From Psychroserpens burtonensis DSM 12212 (GTDB taxonomy: Bacteria; Bacteroidota; Bacteroidia; Flavobacteriales; Flavobacteriaceae), in assembly GCF_000425305.1 (NCBI RefSeq), contig NZ_AUDE01000013.1, positions 100,085-164,084 on the forward strand: a DNA stretch of 64,000 bases, given 5' to 3'. Below, one piece after another: positions 20,084 through 30,557 of this stretch (position 1 is the first letter of the stretch; the number at the start of each line of letters is the position of its first letter). The position numbers and the translations under genes were made by a program. The notes beneath the pieces are model-generated. The model was not told where the DNA came from, did not search any database, and worked only from the letters and a program-made list of their open reading frames with translations.

Positions 20084-21874
20084 ATGTCAGCAAACGCAGA
20101 TACTCATTCACACGACGATCACGGGCATCATCACAAGGAGACATTTGTAACTAAATATATATTTAGTCAAGACCATAAGATGATTGCCAAGCAATACCTT
20201 ATAACCGGTATTCTTATGGGAGTTGTCGGGGTTTTAATGTCTATATTGATGCGTATGCAAATTGCATGGCCAGAGCAACCTAATGCACTTTTTGAAGCAT
20301 TACTAGGTAAGTGGGCGCCAGATGGTGTTATGGATGCGGATATTTATTTGGCATTGGTAACAATACATGGTACCATTATGGTATTCTTTGTGTTAACCGC
20401 TGGTTTAAGTGGTACGTTTAGTAATCTTTTAATTCCGTTGCAAATTGGAGCGCGTGATATGGCATCAGGTTTCTTAAACATGGTTTCATATTGGTTGTTT
20501 TTTACGTCAAGTGTGATTATGATCTCATCATTCTTTGTTGAGTTTGGACCAGCGGCAGCAGGTTGGACAATTTATCCTCCTCTAAGTGCTTTACCAATGG
20601 CCCAAGGTGGCTCTGGTATGGGTATGACTTTATGGTTGGTGTCTATGGCAATATTTATTGCGTCTTCATTGTTAGGATCTCTAAATTATGTAGTAACCGT
20701 ATTGAACTTGCGTACAAAAGGGATGTCTATGACAAGATTGCCTTTAACAATTTGGGCGTTTTTTGTAACAGCTATTATTGGTGTGGTATCTTTTCCAGTA
20801 CTATTAGCTGCGGTATTATTATTAATAATGGATAGAAGTTTTGGAACTTCATTTTTCCTTTCAGATATATTTATACAAGGTGAGGTGTTACACTATCAAG
20901 GTGGTTCTCCTGTGTTATTTGAGCATTTATTTTGGTTTCTTGGACATCCAGAGGTCTATATTGTGCTTTTGCCAGCATTGGGTATATCTTCAGAAGTTAT
21001 TGCAACAAATTCACGTAAACCTATTTTCGGTTATCGAGCAATGGTTATGTCAATTTTGGCAATCGCTTTTCTATCAACCATTGTTTGGGGTCACCATATG
21101 TTTGTTTCAGGAATGAACCCATTCTTAGGGTCGGTATTTACGTTTACGACTTTATTAATTGCCATTCCTTCAGCGGTAAAAGCATTCAATTATATAACCA
21201 CACTATGGAAAGGTAACCTCCAAATGAACCCGGCAATGCTGTTCTCAATTGGATTAGTGTCTACTTTTATTACTGGTGGTTTAACTGGAATAATTTTGGG
21301 TGATAGTGCACTAGATATTAACGTGCATGACACCTATTTTGTTGTAGCTCATTTCCATTTAGTAATGGGTATTTCAGCATTGTATGGCTTTTTTGCAGGA
21401 GTCTACCATTGGTTCCCAAAAATGTTTGGTCGCATGATGAACAAAAACTTAGGTTATTTACATTTCTGGGTGACTGCAATTTGTGCTTATGGGGTGTTTT
21501 TTCCAATGCACTTTATAGGAATGGCCGGTCTTCCTAGACGATATTATACAAATACTAATTTTCCTTTGTTTGATGACTTAGCAAATACAAATGTTATTAT
21601 TACGATGTTTGCAATCGTAGGAGCTATTTTCCAATTCGTCTTCTTATACAATTTCTTTGCTTCTATTTTCTTCGGAAAGAAGGCAGAGCAGAATCCATGG
21701 AGATCAAACACACTGGAATGGACTACCCCAGTTGAGCATATTCATGGTAATTGGCCAGGAGAATTACCTCACGTACACCGTTGGTCTTATGACTATAGTA
21801 AACCCGGTCATGAGGAGGATTTTGTACCTCAAAATGTTCCATTATATGATGGTGAAGAAGAATTACAACATTAG
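20084..21874 (+). CDS. coxA: Cytochrome c oxidase subunit I
   Basis: 596 residues with twelve or more transmembrane helices. Haem-copper oxidase signatures are visible: GHPEVYIVLLP carries the CuB histidine and the cross-linked Tyr of the A-type family. WGHHMFVSG has the paired CuB histidines, and HDTYFVVAHFHLVMG has the haem a3 and haem a ligands. The N-terminus begins with a His-rich tail (THSHDDHGHHH) on the cytoplasmic side. It is the catalytic proton-pumping subunit. The missing subunits III and IV are encoded in the separate block at 43.9-47 kb. A terminator follows the gene. Confidence 0.97.
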   Translation: MSANADTHSHDDHGHHHKETFVTKYIFSQDHKMIAKQYLITGILMGVVGVLMSILMRMQIAWPEQPNALFEALLGKWAPDGVMDADIYLALVTIHGTIMVFFVLTAGLSGTFSNLLIPLQIGARDMASGFLNMVSYWLFFTSSVIMISSFFVEFGPAAAGWTIYPPLSALPMAQGGSGMGMTLWLVSMAIFIASSLLGSLNYVVTVLNLRTKGMSMTRLPLTIWAFFVTAIIGVVSFPVLLAAVLLLIMDRSFGTSFFLSDIFIQGEVLHYQGGSPVLFEHLFWFLGHPEVYIVLLPALGISSEVIATNSRKPIFGYRAMVMSILAIAFLSTIVWGHHMFVSGMNPFLGSVFTFTTLLIAIPSAVKAFNYITTLWKGNLQMNPAMLFSIGLVSTFITGGLTGIILGDSALDINVHDTYFVVAHFHLVMGISALYGFFAGVYHWFPKMFGRMMNKNLGYLHFWVTAICAYGVFFPMHFIGMAGLPRRYYTNTNFPLFDDLANTNVIITMFAIVGAIFQFVFLYNFFASIFFGKKAEQNPWRSNTLEWTTPVEHIHGNWPGELPHVHRWSYDYSKPGHEEDFVPQNVPLYDGEEELQH

Positions 21875-21915
21875 GTAAATTCCTTTTAAAAGGAATCCTA
21901 TAATAAATTATCAAG

Positions 21916-21956
21916 GACCTTTAGATTGAGCAATCATTCTAAAGGTCTTTTTATTT
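21916..21956 (+). terminator. Terminator of the act-cox operon
   Basis: GACCTTTAGA (21916-21925) pairs perfectly with TCTAAAGGTC (21938-21947) across a 12-base loop, and a TTTTTATTT tract follows. Confidence 0.88.
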
Positions 21957-22413
21957 AGACTGAAATCTAAAATCTTATTAGTTATTCTATTCTTTTGTAA
22001 TACTATAAAATCTATATGACGTAGAGAGCTTAATTAGGTCTGCGTTGACAAATACGCATTCAAAAATTATAATTTTAAATTTGGAGGTAGATTGGAAATA
22101 CCTAAACAGATTGATGTATTATTTGAGTAATCAATTTGCCTTCGTTATTCATTTTATTATTTGTTAAGAGTAGTATTCTAGTTGCCTATAAATGAATTTA
22201 TGAATAGATTTTCTTATTGCTAATTGAGACCAGTAGTGATTTCTGAATATTTTGGGTATTCATTAAAAAATAAAGAAGCGGAGCTTAAGGTATTAAATGC
22301 CTAAGGTGGGTTTAAAAGGAGTCTCTTTTGGAGTTTACGAAGATGTTTCCATTTAAAAAATATCAATAATGTAATTTCTAATCGTTAACTTTGAATTATA
22401 TAATTACTAAAGA
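21957..22413. other. Intergenic region between coxA and ruvB
   Basis: About 460 bases with no convincing coding frame on either strand. It contains AAATTTGGAGGT at 22077-22088, which shares an 11-mer with the starts of queG and ruvA, and a possible -7 element TAACTTTG at 22386-22393 ahead of ruvB. Otherwise it is plain AT-rich DNA. No RNA gene was recognised. Confidence 0.6.
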
Positions 22414-22431
22414 TTCCCGCTTTCGTGGGAA
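22414..22431 (+). repeat. Small hairpin next to the ruvB start
   Basis: TTCCCGC (22414-22420) pairs with GTGGGAA (22425-22431) around TTTC with one G-T pair, ending 5 bases before the ruvB ATG. In RNA it could affect ribosome access. Confidence 0.5.
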
Positions 22432-22436
22432 ACGCT

Positions 22437-23459
22437 ATGAACGAAAACCTAGACCCAACAGACGAGAATTTTACACCCGAAGAATTAGATGTTGAAAAAA
22501 AGTTAAGACCTTTATCTTTTGATGATTTTACGGGCCAGGATCAGGTCTTAGAAAATCTTAAAATTTTTGTCCAGGCTGCTAATGGAAGAGAGGAAGCTTT
22601 AGATCATACCTTATTTCATGGACCTCCAGGATTAGGTAAAACAACCTTGGCACATATCTTAGCTAGTGAACTTAATGTGAGTATTAAAGTGACTTCTGGT
22701 CCTGTATTGGATAAGCCAGGTGATTTAGCAGGACTACTTACAAATCTTGATGAACGTGATGTGTTGTTTATTGACGAAATTCATCGATTGAGCCCTATTG
22801 TAGAAGAGTACTTATATTCGGCAATGGAAGACTATAAAATTGATATCATGATTGAGTCAGGGCCTAATGCAAGAACGGTCCAAATCAATTTAAATCCGTT
22901 CACGTTAATTGGAGCAACTACGCGCTCAGGATTATTAACGTCTCCAATGCGAGCACGTTTTGGGATTCAAAGTAGACTTCAGTATTACAATACAGAATTA
23001 TTAACCACAATCGTTCAGCGTAGTTCCTCTATTTTGGGGGTGCCAACTTCAATGGAAGCGGCTGTAGAAATTGCAGGGAGAAGTCGCGGTACTCCAAGAA
23101 TTGCAAATGCGTTGTTAAGGCGTGTTCGAGATTTTGCTCAAATTAAAGGTACTGGTAGTATTGATATTAAAATTGCAAAGTTTGCGCTAGAGGCGCTTAA
23201 TGTTGATGCACACGGTTTGGATGAAATGGATAATAAAATTTTGTCAACTATAATTGATAAATTTAAAGGCGGACCTGTTGGAATTACAACAATTGCGACT
23301 GCTGTAAGTGAAAGTGCCGAAACTATCGAAGAAGTTTATGAGCCATTTTTAATTCAGCAAGGCTTTTTAATGCGCACTCCTCGTGGTCGTGAAGTGACTG
23401 AGCAAGCCTATAAACATTTAGGTAAAATCAAAGGTCCAGCCCAAGGCGGACTATTTTAG
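22437..23459 (+). CDS. ruvB: Holliday junction branch migration ATPase RuvB
   Basis: 340 residues from [12 protein letters not shown]; a GTG four codons earlier falls inside the hairpin and is less likely. RuvB is the hexameric AAA+ motor of the RuvABC complex that drives branch migration. Visible motifs are [12 protein letters not shown] at the N-terminus, Walker [10 protein letters not shown], Walker [10 protein letters not shown] and sensor 1 IGATTRSG. The arginine-finger region is [14 protein letters not shown], and the C-terminal winged-helix has [11 protein letters not shown]. The partner ruvA is 6.5 kb away, not adjacent; no ruvC is seen in the window. Confidence 0.97.
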   Translation: MNENLDPTDENFTPEELDVEKKLRPLSFDDFTGQDQVLENLKIFVQAANGREEALDHTLFHGPPGLGKTTLAHILASELNVSIKVTSGPVLDKPGDLAGLLTNLDERDVLFIDEIHRLSPIVEEYLYSAMEDYKIDIMIESGPNARTVQINLNPFTLIGATTRSGLLTSPMRARFGIQSRLQYYNTELLTTIVQRSSSILGVPTSMEAAVEIAGRSRGTPRIANALLRRVRDFAQIKGTGSIDIKIAKFALEALNVDAHGLDEMDNKILSTIIDKFKGGPVGITTIATAVSESAETIEEVYEPFLIQQGFLMRTPRGREVTEQAYKHLGKIKGPAQGGLF

Positions 23460-23474
23460 TAACTAATCAAAAGA

Positions 23475-23489
23475 TCACGCTGAGCTTGT
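23475..23489 (+). repeat. Possible fragment of a dispersed flavobacterial intergenic repeat
   Basis: TCACGCTGAGCTTGT in the short ruvB-P450 gap resembles the start of a short repeat (CGCTGAGCTTGTCGAAG type) that I recall as common between flavobacterial genes. The second half here has diverged. Only this one copy was found in the window. Confidence 0.35.
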
Positions 23490-23532
23490 TATTTGAGCAT
23501 AGTCGTAGTTTATTAAAAGACAAATCTTAATT

Positions 23533-24867
23533 GTGAGTATAAATAAACGAATCCCAGAAGTTCCCCTTTTAAAATTTATTAGGCATTCTTTAGAAATTCT
23601 TAAAAACCCATTACCATTTCACAATACTAATTTCAAAGAACAAGGCGATGTTTTTAGATTGAAAATTGGGTTCAATAATAGTGTCGTTTTTTGTAGAGAT
23701 GCTGCTTTTGCCGTATATGTGCTTCAGAAGAATCAAAAGAACTATAAGAAATCTAAAATTCAAACCGTAGACTTAGTCAAATATGTAGGTGAAGGTTTAT
23801 TGACTTCCGAAGGAGAAAAATGGAAGAAGCAACGTAAAATGATGCAACCTGCTTTTCATAAAAAGCAACTCGAGAATTTGTTAAGTGGAATGCAAGATAC
23901 TATAGTTTCAGAATTTAAAAATATTGAAACAAATAAGGTTATCGATGTGTTTCCTATCCTTAACGACTTGGCATTTCAAACGGTCGTGAAGTCCTTATTT
24001 ACTAAAGCAGCAAAAGCAAAAGATATGGAAAGGCTTCAGTTTGTAACCGAGGCGAATCAAAGAATGTTAGTCAAAGAACTGCGCCAGCCTTATTTAGCGT
24101 GGTGGTTCAAAATAAGTGGAACGCTAGACAAATATGTTGAGCTATCAAAAGAAGCAAGAACTATTCTAAAAGGCATCGTTGAACAAAGAAAAGCCCCAGG
24201 TAAACGTTACGATGATTTATTGGATATGCTTTTAGAGACGAAGTATGACGATGGTAAGGGAATGAGCGAAGAACAGCTTATCGATGAAATCTTAATTATT
24301 TTTACTGCTGGACATGAAACAACATCTAATGCATTAACTTTTACGTTTCAATTATTGGCTAAACATCCTGAATGGCAAGATAAAATTCATGAAGAATGGT
24401 TAAAATTAGGTGGAGACGATACAGATTTAATGTCTCGAGTTTCAACATCTAAAGTTTGTCAACAGGTATTGGAAGAGTCTATGCGACTGTATCCACCAGC
24501 TTACTTTATTGACCGTGTCAATATAGAGGCAGATCAATTTAATGATATGGATTTTGAGCCGGGTTGTAATTTGTTGTTTTCGGTTTATGAGATCCATAGG
24601 CATCCAAAATTATGGAAGCAACCAAGTGTTTTTATGCCTGAGCGCTTCGCTGAAGGCTCTCGACCATTTTCGTCTCAATATTTTCCTTTTGGTGCAGGAC
24701 CAAGGAAGTGTATTGGTAATAATTTTGCGATGTTTGAAATGATTATTGCTGTGACTGAGTTAATTTCAAAATTTAAGATACATGCAGAGTTTGACGACAT
24801 TGATATTACTCCTTTAATTACATTGAAACCAAAAAATGCTTTTTTAAGATTTGAAGAGAGAGTATAG
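23533..24867 (+). CDS. Cytochrome P450
   Basis: 444 residues starting at a GTG; no ATG precedes the conserved core, so the start is fairly certain. P450 features are present: I-helix AGHETTSN (about 258-265), ExxR as EESMR (about 313-317), and haem loop FPFGAGPRKCIGNNFA with the axial cysteine at about residue 393. The segment WKKQRKMMQPAFHKKQL is the conserved C-helix WxxxR-type region. It resembles CYP102/CYP110-like bacterial fatty-acid or terpene hydroxylases rather than class I camphor types, but the substrate cannot be told. No ferredoxin or reductase gene lies next to it. It sits between housekeeping genes. Confidence 0.92.
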   Translation: MSINKRIPEVPLLKFIRHSLEILKNPLPFHNTNFKEQGDVFRLKIGFNNSVVFCRDAAFAVYVLQKNQKNYKKSKIQTVDLVKYVGEGLLTSEGEKWKKQRKMMQPAFHKKQLENLLSGMQDTIVSEFKNIETNKVIDVFPILNDLAFQTVVKSLFTKAAKAKDMERLQFVTEANQRMLVKELRQPYLAWWFKISGTLDKYVELSKEARTILKGIVEQRKAPGKRYDDLLDMLLETKYDDGKGMSEEQLIDEILIIFTAGHETTSNALTFTFQLLAKHPEWQDKIHEEWLKLGGDDTDLMSRVSTSKVCQQVLEESMRLYPPAYFIDRVNIEADQFNDMDFEPGCNLLFSVYEIHRHPKLWKQPSVFMPERFAEGSRPFSSQYFPFGAGPRKCIGNNFAMFEMIIAVTELISKFKIHAEFDDIDITPLITLKPKNAFLRFEERV

Positions 24868-25009
24868 TTTTTAAGGTTTATTTCGTCTAATAAAGGCAGT
24901 ACTTTAGCTTAGATTAAATGACATGACCTAATAAATATAACTTTTATCTATTTTATTCGTCCACGGTTTTAATTTGATTTACTTTTCCGTCGCTATTAAA
25001 TCAATTAAA

Positions 25010-26353
25010 ATGAAAAGATTACGAAACCGAGTTTTCGTCATTACGGGAGTTATGACAGTATTAATGTCATGTGCATCAGATAATGATAACTATGAACCAA
25101 TTCCTTCTCAAGGAATCTTAGAGAGCAGAATAATTGAACTTTATGGCTCTAAGGAGGCTTTAATTCAACCATTATCTACAGATTTTAACTTAATCCCTAA
25201 CGACCCTAATAATCCAATTACTGAGGCAAAAGTAGCCTTAGGTCAAATGCTTTTTCACGAAACAGGAATCGCAATGAATCCAAATATGGATGAAAGTATG
25301 CAAATGTACTCTTGTGCAAGTTGTCATCATGCTAAAGCAGGTTTTCAAAGTGGAATTTTACAAGGTATTGGAGAAGGTGGAAATGGTTTTGGTATCAAGG
25401 GTGAAGGTCGATTTAAAAATGCTTTATATGCAGAGTCAGACTTAGATGTTCAACCCATTAGAACACCTTCGGTATTAAACGTTGCTTATCAAGATGTAAT
25501 GCTATGGAATGGTCAATTTGGTGCTACAGGAACAAATCAAGGCACAGAAGCTAATTGGACTATTGGAACACCAAAAGAAGTTAATACTCTTGGTTTTGAA
25601 GGTGTAGAAACTCAAGCTATTGCGGGTTTAGATGTTCACAGGTTATTAATAGATGAAGACTTTATTATAAACTCCGCTTACAAAAATATGTTTGACGAAG
25701 CATTTCCAAATGTTGACGAGTCACAACGCTATTCAAAATTAAATGGTGGTTTAGCTATTGCAGCTTATGAGCGCACATTATTGCCTAATCAAGCGCCTTT
25801 TCAACAATGGCTAAACGGAAACGAGAATGCTATGAATGAACAAGAAACAGAAGGAGCGCTCTTGTTTTTTGATGATGCTAAGTGTTTTTCATGTCATTCG
25901 GGCCCAGCTTTAAACGGTATGGATTTTTACGCCTTAGGTATGAAAGATCTATCAGGAGACGATGTGTTGACTGTAATAGATGATGGTACAAAACGAGGTA
26001 GAGGCGGTTTTACTAATAATCCAGAAGACGATTATAAGTTTAAAACACCTCAGTTATACAATTTAAAAGATGTCACGTTCTTTGGTCATGGAGGCAGTTT
26101 TCAATCTATAGAAGCTATTGTTCGCTATAAAAATAATGCTGAAGTCGAGAATCAAGAAGTGCCATCAGGTCAGATTTCATCGTTGTTTACATCGCTTAAT
26201 CTTACAGATGATGACATCGATGCGATTACTGCCTTTCTAGAAAACGCACTTTACGATAGTAATTTACAACGTTATGTGCCAGAAGAACTACCAACGGGTT
26301 ATTGTTTCCCTAATGCAGATCCAATGTCATCTCAAGATATGGGTTGTGACTAA
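25010..26353 (+). CDS. Di-haem cytochrome c peroxidase/MauG-family lipoprotein
   Basis: 447 residues from MKRLRNRVF with a lipoprotein signal (VLMSCASD, lipid Cys at about 21). Two haem motifs are visible: CASCHHA at about 103 and CFSCHSG at about 294. They carry the two c-type haems of the bacterial peroxidase (CcpA/MauG) superfamily. GQMLFHETGIA and KTPQLYNLKDVTFFGHGGSFQSIEAIV are typical conserved blocks. It probably reduces hydrogen peroxide in the periplasm with electrons from cytochrome c, or carries out a MauG-like oxidation. Twelve upstream in-frame codons from a start at 24974 lack signal-peptide character. Confidence 0.9.
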   Translation: MKRLRNRVFVITGVMTVLMSCASDNDNYEPIPSQGILESRIIELYGSKEALIQPLSTDFNLIPNDPNNPITEAKVALGQMLFHETGIAMNPNMDESMQMYSCASCHHAKAGFQSGILQGIGEGGNGFGIKGEGRFKNALYAESDLDVQPIRTPSVLNVAYQDVMLWNGQFGATGTNQGTEANWTIGTPKEVNTLGFEGVETQAIAGLDVHRLLIDEDFIINSAYKNMFDEAFPNVDESQRYSKLNGGLAIAAYERTLLPNQAPFQQWLNGNENAMNEQETEGALLFFDDAKCFSCHSGPALNGMDFYALGMKDLSGDDVLTVIDDGTKRGRGGFTNNPEDDYKFKTPQLYNLKDVTFFGHGGSFQSIEAIVRYKNNAEVENQEVPSGQISSLFTSLNLTDDDIDAITAFLENALYDSNLQRYVPEELPTGYCFPNADPMSSQDMGCD

Positions 26354-26414
26354 TTTATTACATTTTAGAGCGTCATAAAACACTTAAGTCTACTTTAGAT
26401 GTTTAAATTTGGAG

Positions 26415-27335
26415 GTGAATAAAACGCAACACTCTCAATTTATTAAAACAGAAGCCAAACGTCTTGGCTTTTTGTCTTGTGGAATCAGTAAAGCTGGATT
26501 TTTAGAAGAAGAAGCGCCTAGACTAGAAAAATGGTTAAAAAATAATGCGCATGGAGAAATGCGTTACATGGAAAATCATTTTGATAAACGCCTCGATCCT
26601 ACAAAATTGGTTGAAGGTTCAAAAAGTGTTATCTCTCTACTCTTAAATTATTATCCTTCGGAAATGCAAAACCCCGAAAGCTATCAACTTTCTAAATATG
26701 CTTATGGCACCGATTATCATTTTGTCATCAAGGATAAACTGAAAGAATTATTACAATCCATCCAAGATGAAATTGGTGATGTTCATGGACGAGCGTTTGT
26801 CGATTCTGCACCTGTTTTGGATAAAGCTTGGGCAGCAAAATCGGGTTTGGGATGGATTGGTAAACACAGTAACTTATTAACCCAACAAATTGGCTCCTTC
26901 TATTTTATTGCAGAGCTTATTATCGATTTAGACTTAGAATATGATTATGCAACCACAGATCATTGCGGAACCTGTACTGCGTGTATTGATGCCTGTCCAA
27001 CAGAAGCCATTACAGAGCCTTATGTAGTAGATGGGAGTAAGTGTATTTCCTATTTCACCATAGAACTTAAGGAAAATATTCCATTAGATTTTAAAGGTCA
27101 GTTTGATGATTGGATGTTTGGTTGTGATATTTGCCAAGATGTATGCCCTTGGAATAAATTTTCAAAAGCACACAGTGAACCATTATTTAATCCACATCCA
27201 GAATTGTTGGATATGACCAAAAAAGATTGGGAAGAGATTACAAAAGACACCTTCAATAAAGTCTTTAAAAAGAGTGCGGTTAAGCGCACTAAGTTTGACG
27301 GGTTAGAACGAAATATTAAGTTTTTGAAAGAGTAA
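26415..27335 (+). CDS. queG: Epoxyqueuosine reductase QueG
   Basis: 306 residues. QueG uses cobalamin and two 4Fe-4S clusters to reduce epoxyqueuosine to queuosine in the wobble position of tRNAs with GUN anticodons. Visible features are the N-terminal [13 protein letters not shown] and the cluster motifs [16 protein letters not shown] and [10 protein letters not shown] near the C-terminus. [14 protein letters not shown] supplies a further cluster cysteine. I placed the start at GTG 26415 (MNKTQHSQF); a TTG two codons earlier is possible. Both lie inside the repeated AAATTTGGAGGT element, so the true start is not settled. Confidence 0.92.
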   Translation: MNKTQHSQFIKTEAKRLGFLSCGISKAGFLEEEAPRLEKWLKNNAHGEMRYMENHFDKRLDPTKLVEGSKSVISLLLNYYPSEMQNPESYQLSKYAYGTDYHFVIKDKLKELLQSIQDEIGDVHGRAFVDSAPVLDKAWAAKSGLGWIGKHSNLLTQQIGSFYFIAELIIDLDLEYDYATTDHCGTCTACIDACPTEAITEPYVVDGSKCISYFTIELKENIPLDFKGQFDDWMFGCDICQDVCPWNKFSKAHSEPLFNPHPELLDMTKKDWEEITKDTFNKVFKKSAVKRTKFDGLERNIKFLKE

Positions 27336-27386
27336 ATTTCCGAAGAAAACCAAACACTTCCTCTTTTAAGTTCCTCGTAAAACACG

Positions 27387-27394
27387 TACATTTG
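27387..27394 (+). promoter_or_regulatory. -7 element for maeB
   Basis: TACATTTG matches TAnnTTTG and lies 52 bases ahead of the maeB ATG. A clean TTG at -33 is not seen. Confidence 0.5.
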
Positions 27395-27445
27395 TAATTC
27401 GGTTTGTCATCAACTATAATTACAAATTGATTAATCCACACATTT

Positions 27446-29749
27446 ATGAGCAAGGAAAGTAAACGCAGAGAAGCTTTAGTGTATCACGCAAAACCAAGAC
27501 CAGGAAAAATACAAGTAGTTCCTACAAAAAAATATGCAACACAAAGAGATTTGTCTCTTGCGTATTCACCAGGAGTTGCAGAGCCTTGTTTAGAAAATGA
27601 AAAAGACAAAAAAAACGTATATAAATATACTGCTAAAGGTAATTTAGTGGCCGTTATCTCTAATGGTACAGCTGTTTTAGGTTTAGGGAATATTGGTCCG
27701 GAAGCGTCTAAACCTGTAATGGAAGGGAAGGGCTTACTATTTAAAATATTCGCAGATATCGACGTGTTTGATATTGAAGTTGATACAGAAAATGTTGAAG
27801 AATTCATTCAAACAGTAAAGATGATTGCTCCAACTTTTGGAGGTATTAATCTAGAGGATATTAAAGCTCCTGAAGCTTTTGAAATTGAGCGTCGTTTAAA
27901 AGAGGAGTTAGATATTCCTGTGATGCATGATGACCAACACGGTACTGCTATTATTTCTGCGGCTGCATTATTAAATGCTTTAGAAATTGCAGAAAAGAAA
28001 ATTGAAGACGTGCAAATTGTCATTAGTGGAGCAGGTGCAGCAGCTATTTCTTGTTCTCGATTATATCAAGCATGTGGAGCCAAGCGTAAAAATATGGTGA
28101 TGTGTGATAGTAAAGGTGTGATTAGAGATGATCGCGATACCTTATCTAAAGAAAAGGCAGAATTTGCAACCCATCGTAAAATCGACACACTAAGGGAAGC
28201 CATGCAAGATGCAGATGTTTTTATTGGGTTATCAATGGCAGATATTGTAGATCAAGCAATGTTAAAAACAATGGCGAGCAATCCAATTGTGTTTGCTATG
28301 GCAAATCCAAATCCAGAAATAAAATACCAATTGGCGATAGATGCTCGTGATGATATTATCATGGCGACAGGACGAAGTGATAATCCAAATCAAGTAAATA
28401 ACGTCCTGGGTTTTCCTTTTATATTTAGAGGCGCTTTAGACGTGCGAGCGACAAAAATTAATGAAGCTATGAAAATGGCTGCAGTTTTTGCGTTGGCAAA
28501 ATTAGCGAAAGAGCCAGTGCCAGAGCAAGTAAATATAGCCTATGGTGAAACGCGTTTAACATTTGGTAGAGATTATATAATTCCTAAACCCTTTGATCCT
28601 AGATTGATTGCAGAAGTACCTCCAGCGGTTGCTAAGGCTGCCATGGAAAGTGGTGTTGCTACAGAGCCAATTGAAGATTGGGAAAAGTATAAAGATGAGT
28701 TGTTAGAGCGATTAGGCTCTGATAATAAAGTGGTTAGATTATTAATAAATAGAGCTAAACTCAATCCAAAACGCGTGGTTTTTGCAGAGGCAGATCATTT
28801 AGATGTTTTAAAAGCGGCACAAATTGTTTATGATGAAGGGATTGCAACACCAATACTTTTAGGAAGAAAAGAGACCATTTTAAAACTCATGGAGGAGATT
28901 GAGTTTGACGCTGATATAGAAATTATTGATCCAAAATCTGACGAAGAAGAAGAACGAAAAAATAAGTATGCTAAAGTCTATTGGGAACAGCGCAAACGTA
29001 AAGGTGTGACCTTGTTTTCCGCAGAAAAATTAATGCGAGAGCGTAATTATTTTGCTGCTATGATGGTGAATGAAGGCGATACAGATGCTTTAATTTCTGG
29101 GTATTCTAGAAGTTACCCAGTGGTTGTTAAACCTATGTTAGAATTAATTGGTTTAGCTCCAGGTTCTACAAGGATAGCGACCACCAATGTCATGATGACA
29201 CAACGCGGACCGATGTTTTTGAGCGATACCTCAATAAATATTAATCCGTCAGCAAATGATTTAACAAGAATTGCTCAAATGACAGCCGGAGTTGTCAAAA
29301 TGTTTGGGATGGAACCTGTTATGGCGATGATATCTTATTCTAATTTTGGGTCTTCAAAAAATCAAACGGCTGTAAAAGTTAGAGAAGCTGTTGAGTATTT
29401 GCATAAAAGACACCCAGATTTAGTTGTAGATGGTGAGTTACAAACCGATTTTGCATTAAACAAAGAGATGCTTCAGGATACATTTCCATTTTCTAAGTTA
29501 GCGGGTAAAAAAGTAAATACGCTGATTTTTCCAAATTTAGAATCTGCAAATATCACGTATAAATTACTTAAAGAATTGAATAAAGCAGATTCGATTGGTC
29601 CAATAATGATGGGAATGAAAAAGCCTGTTCATATTCTACAGTTAGATGCAAGTGTTGACGAAATAGTAAACATGACTGCCATTGCTGTGATCGATGCGCA
29701 ACAAAAGGAAAAACAAGCAGCACGACTACAGAGTGCTTTACCCAACTAA
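27446..29749 (+). CDS. maeB: NADP-dependent malic enzyme with phosphotransacetylase-like C-terminus
   Basis: 767 residues, the usual length of the MaeB-type fusion. The N-terminal malic domain (about 1-165) contains [12 protein letters not shown] and [22 protein letters not shown]. The NAD(P)-binding domain (about 165-410) contains [15 protein letters not shown] and [16 protein letters not shown]. The C-terminal 340 residues resemble phosphate acetyltransferase ([20 protein letters not shown]) and are generally thought to be regulatory (acetyl-CoA sensing) rather than active. It oxidatively decarboxylates malate to pyruvate and supplies NADPH. Confidence 0.97.
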   Translation: MSKESKRREALVYHAKPRPGKIQVVPTKKYATQRDLSLAYSPGVAEPCLENEKDKKNVYKYTAKGNLVAVISNGTAVLGLGNIGPEASKPVMEGKGLLFKIFADIDVFDIEVDTENVEEFIQTVKMIAPTFGGINLEDIKAPEAFEIERRLKEELDIPVMHDDQHGTAIISAAALLNALEIAEKKIEDVQIVISGAGAAAISCSRLYQACGAKRKNMVMCDSKGVIRDDRDTLSKEKAEFATHRKIDTLREAMQDADVFIGLSMADIVDQAMLKTMASNPIVFAMANPNPEIKYQLAIDARDDIIMATGRSDNPNQVNNVLGFPFIFRGALDVRATKINEAMKMAAVFALAKLAKEPVPEQVNIAYGETRLTFGRDYIIPKPFDPRLIAEVPPAVAKAAMESGVATEPIEDWEKYKDELLERLGSDNKVVRLLINRAKLNPKRVVFAEADHLDVLKAAQIVYDEGIATPILLGRKETILKLMEEIEFDADIEIIDPKSDEEEERKNKYAKVYWEQRKRKGVTLFSAEKLMRERNYFAAMMVNEGDTDALISGYSRSYPVVVKPMLELIGLAPGSTRIATTNVMMTQRGPMFLSDTSININPSANDLTRIAQMTAGVVKMFGMEPVMAMISYSNFGSSKNQTAVKVREAVEYLHKRHPDLVVDGELQTDFALNKEMLQDTFPFSKLAGKKVNTLIFPNLESANITYKLLKELNKADSIGPIMMGMKKPVHILQLDASVDEIVNMTAIAVIDAQQKEKQAARLQSALPN

Positions 29750-29971
29750 TCGACTTTGAAATGTAAATAATTTTATTACATTTGATTTTTAAATCCGAAT
29801 TAAGAAATAGAACTTCATTATGAAGGTTAAAGCGGCAAAAAATTATAACTTATTTTAAGTTTAAGCACATAATTTTATGTTTAAATATTTAGGTGTAGTA
29901 TAGGTGTTGCAAGTAGTTTTTAAATGTAATAGATTTTCTGTTTTTTAATTTGGAGGTAACCCAAGTGAAAA

Positions 29972-30553
29972 ATGATTACACACATACAAGGTAAATTGGT
30001 AGAAAAAAACCCAACAGATGTCGTTATCGATTGTAATGGTGTTGGTTATCTTTTGAATATTTCATTACATACATTTTCTCAAATTCCAGACCAAGAGGCT
30101 CTTAAGTTATATACACATTTAATTGTACGTGAGGATTCTCATACACTGTTTGGTTTTTCATCTGTTTCTGAACGTGAAATTTTTAAGCTTCTATTATCGG
30201 TAAGTGGTATTGGAGCTAGTACTGCTCGTATGATGCTGTCGTCATTAACACCACAACAGGTTAAAGAGGGTATTGCACTTGGTGATGTTGCGTTAATTCA
30301 GTCTATTAAAGGTATTGGAGCAAAGACTGCAGCACGTGTGATATTAGATTTAAAGGATAAAGTGCTTAAAGTTTATGATATTGACGAAGTTTCTGTTAGT
30401 ATGAGCAATACCAATAAAGATGAAGCGTTATCTGCTTTAGAAGTTTTAGGATTTACTAAAAAGCAATCTGAGCGCGTTGTAGACAAAATTGTATCTCAAC
30501 ACCCAGACGCAACTGTAGAAAATATAATTAAAGACGCTTTAAAAAATTTATAG
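29972..30553 (+). CDS. ruvA: Holliday junction DNA-binding protein RuvA
   Basis: 193 residues. RuvA forms the tetramer that grips four-way junctions and loads RuvB. The N-terminal OB domain starts MITHIQGKLVEKNPTDVVIDCNGVGY. Two helix-hairpin-helix motifs follow, VSGIGASTAR (about 76-85) and IKGIGAKTAARVI (about 110-122), then a flexible linker and the C-terminal RuvB-binding domain (EALSALEVLGFTKKQSERVV). The ATG is 14 bases after a GGAGGT that would be an unusually strong but badly spaced ribosome-binding site. Only 4 bases separate it from sprA, so the two are likely co-transcribed. Confidence 0.97.
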   Translation: MITHIQGKLVEKNPTDVVIDCNGVGYLLNISLHTFSQIPDQEALKLYTHLIVREDSHTLFGFSSVSEREIFKLLLSVSGIGASTARMMLSSLTPQQVKEGIALGDVALIQSIKGIGAKTAARVILDLKDKVLKVYDIDEVSVSMSNTNKDEALSALEVLGFTKKQSERVVDKIVSQHPDATVENIIKDALKNL

Positions 30554-30557
30554 AAAT

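Noticed and set aside
29965..29994. GTG with well-spaced GGAGGT just ahead of ruvA, as an alternative start or small ORF
   Set aside because: It is out of frame with RuvA and meets a stop after nine codons; kept only as part of the motif observation.
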